DNA from: Micrococcales bacterium 31B
GTDB lineage: Bacteria; Actinomycetota; Actinomycetes; Actinomycetales; Dermabacteraceae
Reading direction: 5' to 3'
Length of the DNA stretch: 64,000 bases
Assembly: GCA_022803075.1 (NCBI GenBank)
Contig: JAFFTF010000006.1
Coordinates: 251-64,250, forward strand
Below the pieces are notes generated by a model. It was not told where the DNA came from, searched no databases, and saw only the letters and a program-made list of their open reading frames with translations. Both the position numbers and the translations under genes were made by a program. Below, one piece after another: positions 62,626 to 64,000 of the stretch. Every line of letters starts with the position of its first letter. Positions within the stretch are counted from its first letter, which is position 1.

Positions 62626-63390
62626 TTAGGCCTCTCGTTCGGTGATGGTGCGCTTCTCGATCATCTTGCGGGCGGCCTGCTCGGGCGTCAGCTGAAGCAC
62701 CCGTTGCACGAAAACGCCGGGAAGGTGCACGTCTGCGGGGTCGATCTCGCCCACCGCGACCACCTGTTCGGCCTCGACGATGGTGTGGCGGCCGGCCATG
62801 GCGGCGGGCAGGTTGAAGTTGTTGGCGGCGGCGTGGAACCGCACATTGCCGGCCTCGTCGGCCACCGCGGCGTGAATGAGCGCGAAGTCGGTCGTGATGC
62901 CTTCTTCGAGCACCATGCGGCGGCCCTGGATCTCGCGCACCTCCTTGGGGGGCGAGGCGAGGGCGATGCCGCCGCTGCCGTCGTAGCGCCACGGCAGGCC
63001 GCCGTTCGCGACCTGGGTGCCCACGCCCGTGGGGGTGAAGAACGCGCCGATTCCGGCTCCGCCCGCGCGCAAACGCTCGGCGAGGGTGCCCTGCGGGGTG
63101 AGCTCGACCTCGAGTTCGCCGTTCAGGTACTGGCGCGCGAACTCCTTGTTCTCGCCCACGTACGAGGCGATCACGCGCGTGATCTGGCGCGATTCGAGGA
63201 GTCGGCCGAGGCCCGCGCCATCGACGCCGCAATTGTTGGAGACCACGGTGAGGTTCTTGGCACCCGCGTCGTGCAGGGCGTCGATGAGGGTCCAGGGAAT
63301 GCCCGCGAGGCCGAAGCCCCCGACCGCGAGGGTCGCCCCGTCGGGTATGGCGGCGACCGCCTCCGCGGCGTCGGTGATCACTTTGTGCAT
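62626..63390 (-). CDS. 3-Oxoacid CoA-transferase subunit A
   Basis: 254 aa from ATG 63390 with AGGAGG 4 nt upstream. GGFGLAGIP (the glycine-rich CoA-contacting loop), [31 protein letters not shown]-like EVELTPQGT, and [16 protein letters not shown]. PcaI/ScoA type, partner of subunit B. Confidence 0.94.
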   Translation of the reverse strand: MHKVITDAAEAVAAIPDGATLAVGGFGLAGIPWTLIDALHDAGAKNLTVVSNNCGVDGAGLGRLLESRQITRVIASYVGENKEFARQYLNGELEVELTPQGTLAERLRAGGAGIGAFFTPTGVGTQVANGGLPWRYDGSGGIALASPPKEVREIQGRRMVLEEGITTDFALIHAAVADEAGNVRFHAAANNFNLPAAMAGRHTIVEAEQVVAVGEIDPADVHLPGVFVQRVLQLTPEQAARKMIEKRTITEREA

Positions 63391-63557
63391 GAGGCCTCCT
63401 GAAGGCTTGGGATCGGGCACGGGCCGGACGCCGCGTGCACCGTGGGCACGGTTCGCGCGCTGGGCGCGTGCGCCGGTACGAGGGGCAGCGGTGCACCGCG
63501 CGTTGGGCGTATCGCCATTGTTTCGCTAAAAACACTGCCGTCGCGGCGATTCAGGGT

Positions 63558-63568
63558 ATTTGGCAAAT
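63558..63568. promoter_or_regulatory. Palindrome ATTTGGCAAAT between CoA-transferase and IclR
   Basis: Perfect 5-bp arms around one G, in the 244-bp divergent gap; candidate IclR operator. Confidence 0.45.
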
Positions 63569-63634
63569 GTGATGCACGCCCAGGGTACGCTTCTGCTCAG
63601 TGAAAATTGGGCGCGAGCGGATTCAGGGGACTCT

Positions 63635-64000
63635 ATGGCAGGCAACTCCCGCGAGCCGGGGCGTAGCGTACTCTCGCGCGCCCTTAAGGTACTCGACACC
63701 TTTGATCAGCAGCATCGCGAGCAGTCGCTCACCGCCATCGCCCAGCGGTGTGGCGAGTCGCTGCCTACGGTGCACCGCATCGTCAAGGAACTCGAGGGCT
63801 GGGGCGCACTCACGCGCAGGCCGTCGGGGGAGTATCGAATCGGCCGCCGCCTCTGGTCGCTGGGAATGCTGGCCGCGGTGCAGGTGGAACTTCGCGAAAT
63901 CGCCCTGCCCTTCATGCAGGACATCTTCGTGGCGACCCGCCAGACCGTGCACCTCGCGGTGCGAGAGCAGGACCAGGCCCTATATGTGGAGCGCATTCGC
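63635..64000 (+). CDS. IclR family regulator (3' truncated by window)
   Basis: First 122 residues. N-terminal winged HTH (VLSRALKVLDTFDQQHREQSLTAIAQRCGESLPTVHRIVKELEGWGALTRRPSGEYRIG, seen in order) and the start of the effector domain (LREIALPFMQDIFVATRQTVHLAV). Divergent from the CoA-transferase operon, as PcaR-type regulators of beta-ketoadipate genes are. GGGGA before ATG. Confidence 0.93.
   Translation, partial: MAGNSREPGRSVLSRALKVLDTFDQQHREQSLTAIAQRCGESLPTVHRIVKELEGWGALTRRPSGEYRIGRRLWSLGMLAAVQVELREIALPFMQDIFVATRQTVHLAVREQDQALYVERIR

Noticed and set aside
61967-63535. 522-codon extended CoA-transferase B fused to upstream frame
   Set aside because: Upstream part is subunit A read out of frame; the ATG at 62623 gives a normal subunit B.
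1-64000. tRNA/rRNA genes, IS elements, prophage, toxin-antitoxin or phage-defence genes
   Set aside because: Looked for by eye on both strands; nothing with supporting structure or motifs was found.

Overview
The window is high-GC chromosomal DNA from an actinobacterium, probably a Micrococcales-type lineage. The evidence is WhiB, CarD, the SenX3/RegX3/PhoU phosphate set, a MarP-type protease, a Crp/GlxR regulator, MurT/GatD, DUF2516 and DUF3027 proteins, two bifunctional PBPs, a sorting signal of LAxTG type, and many gene starts that look leaderless (a TAnnnT box 6-7 nt before ATG/GTG). I see no tRNA, rRNA, CRISPR array, prophage or insertion sequence. There are about 58 genes. Several blocks keep the gene order known from Mycobacterium, notably metallophosphoesterase - PBP - whiB - (DUF4177) - RidA - MBL hydrolase - crp - nth - NUDIX - marP, and lpqE/carD/ispD.

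Layout. 1-5.1 kb: 3' part of a giant surface adhesin with SdrD-B-like repeats, two TQ ester-bond domains and a LAxTG anchor. 5.3-10.9 kb: housekeeping genes (pyrE, dedA, TrmH methylase, fba, DUF2516, FUSC protein, ABM monooxygenase). 10.9-15.5 kb: gatD-murT (peptidoglycan amidation) and an alkylation-repair pair (Ada/AlkA fusion plus Ogt). 15.5-20.0 kb: a GntR-controlled catabolic operon (MFS transporter, zinc dehydrogenase, Ldh-type dehydrogenase). 20.3-27.5 kb: IMPase, metallophosphoesterase, two tandem class A PBPs sharing a 248-bp identical block, and WhiB. 27.6-32.7 kb: DUF4177, RidA, MBL hydrolase, Crp, Nth, NUDIX, MarP. 32.8-41.0 kb: a Gfo/Idh-aldo/keto reductase fusion, a cold-shock/DUF3027/sacsin-like ATPase cluster, and two membrane-anchored unknowns.

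41.0-45.9 kb is the most unusual region. An orphan glucitol-type PTS IIA protein lies in one operon with 2-oxoacid dehydrogenase E1 alpha, E1 beta and a lipoyl protein whose E2 domain stops before its catalytic HxxxDG motif. A SorC-type sugar regulator is divergent, and the gap holds repeated operator-like boxes. No PTS IIB/IIC or E3 gene is in view.

45.9-56.8 kb: twin rhomboid proteases, HU, an IspD homologue lacking key catalytic residues, an LpqE-like lipoprotein, carD, regX3-senX3/phoU with a PHO-box-like repeat, asnB, an SDR and a TetR remnant. 56.9-64 kb: a catabolic island (TetR; shikimate/quinate dehydrogenase; two-domain 3-dehydroshikimate dehydratase; shikimate-type MFS transporter; 3-oxoacid CoA-transferase A/B; IclR). 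It reads as a route from shikimate/quinate to protocatechuate and on toward the beta-ketoadipate pathway; the ring-cleavage genes would lie outside the window.
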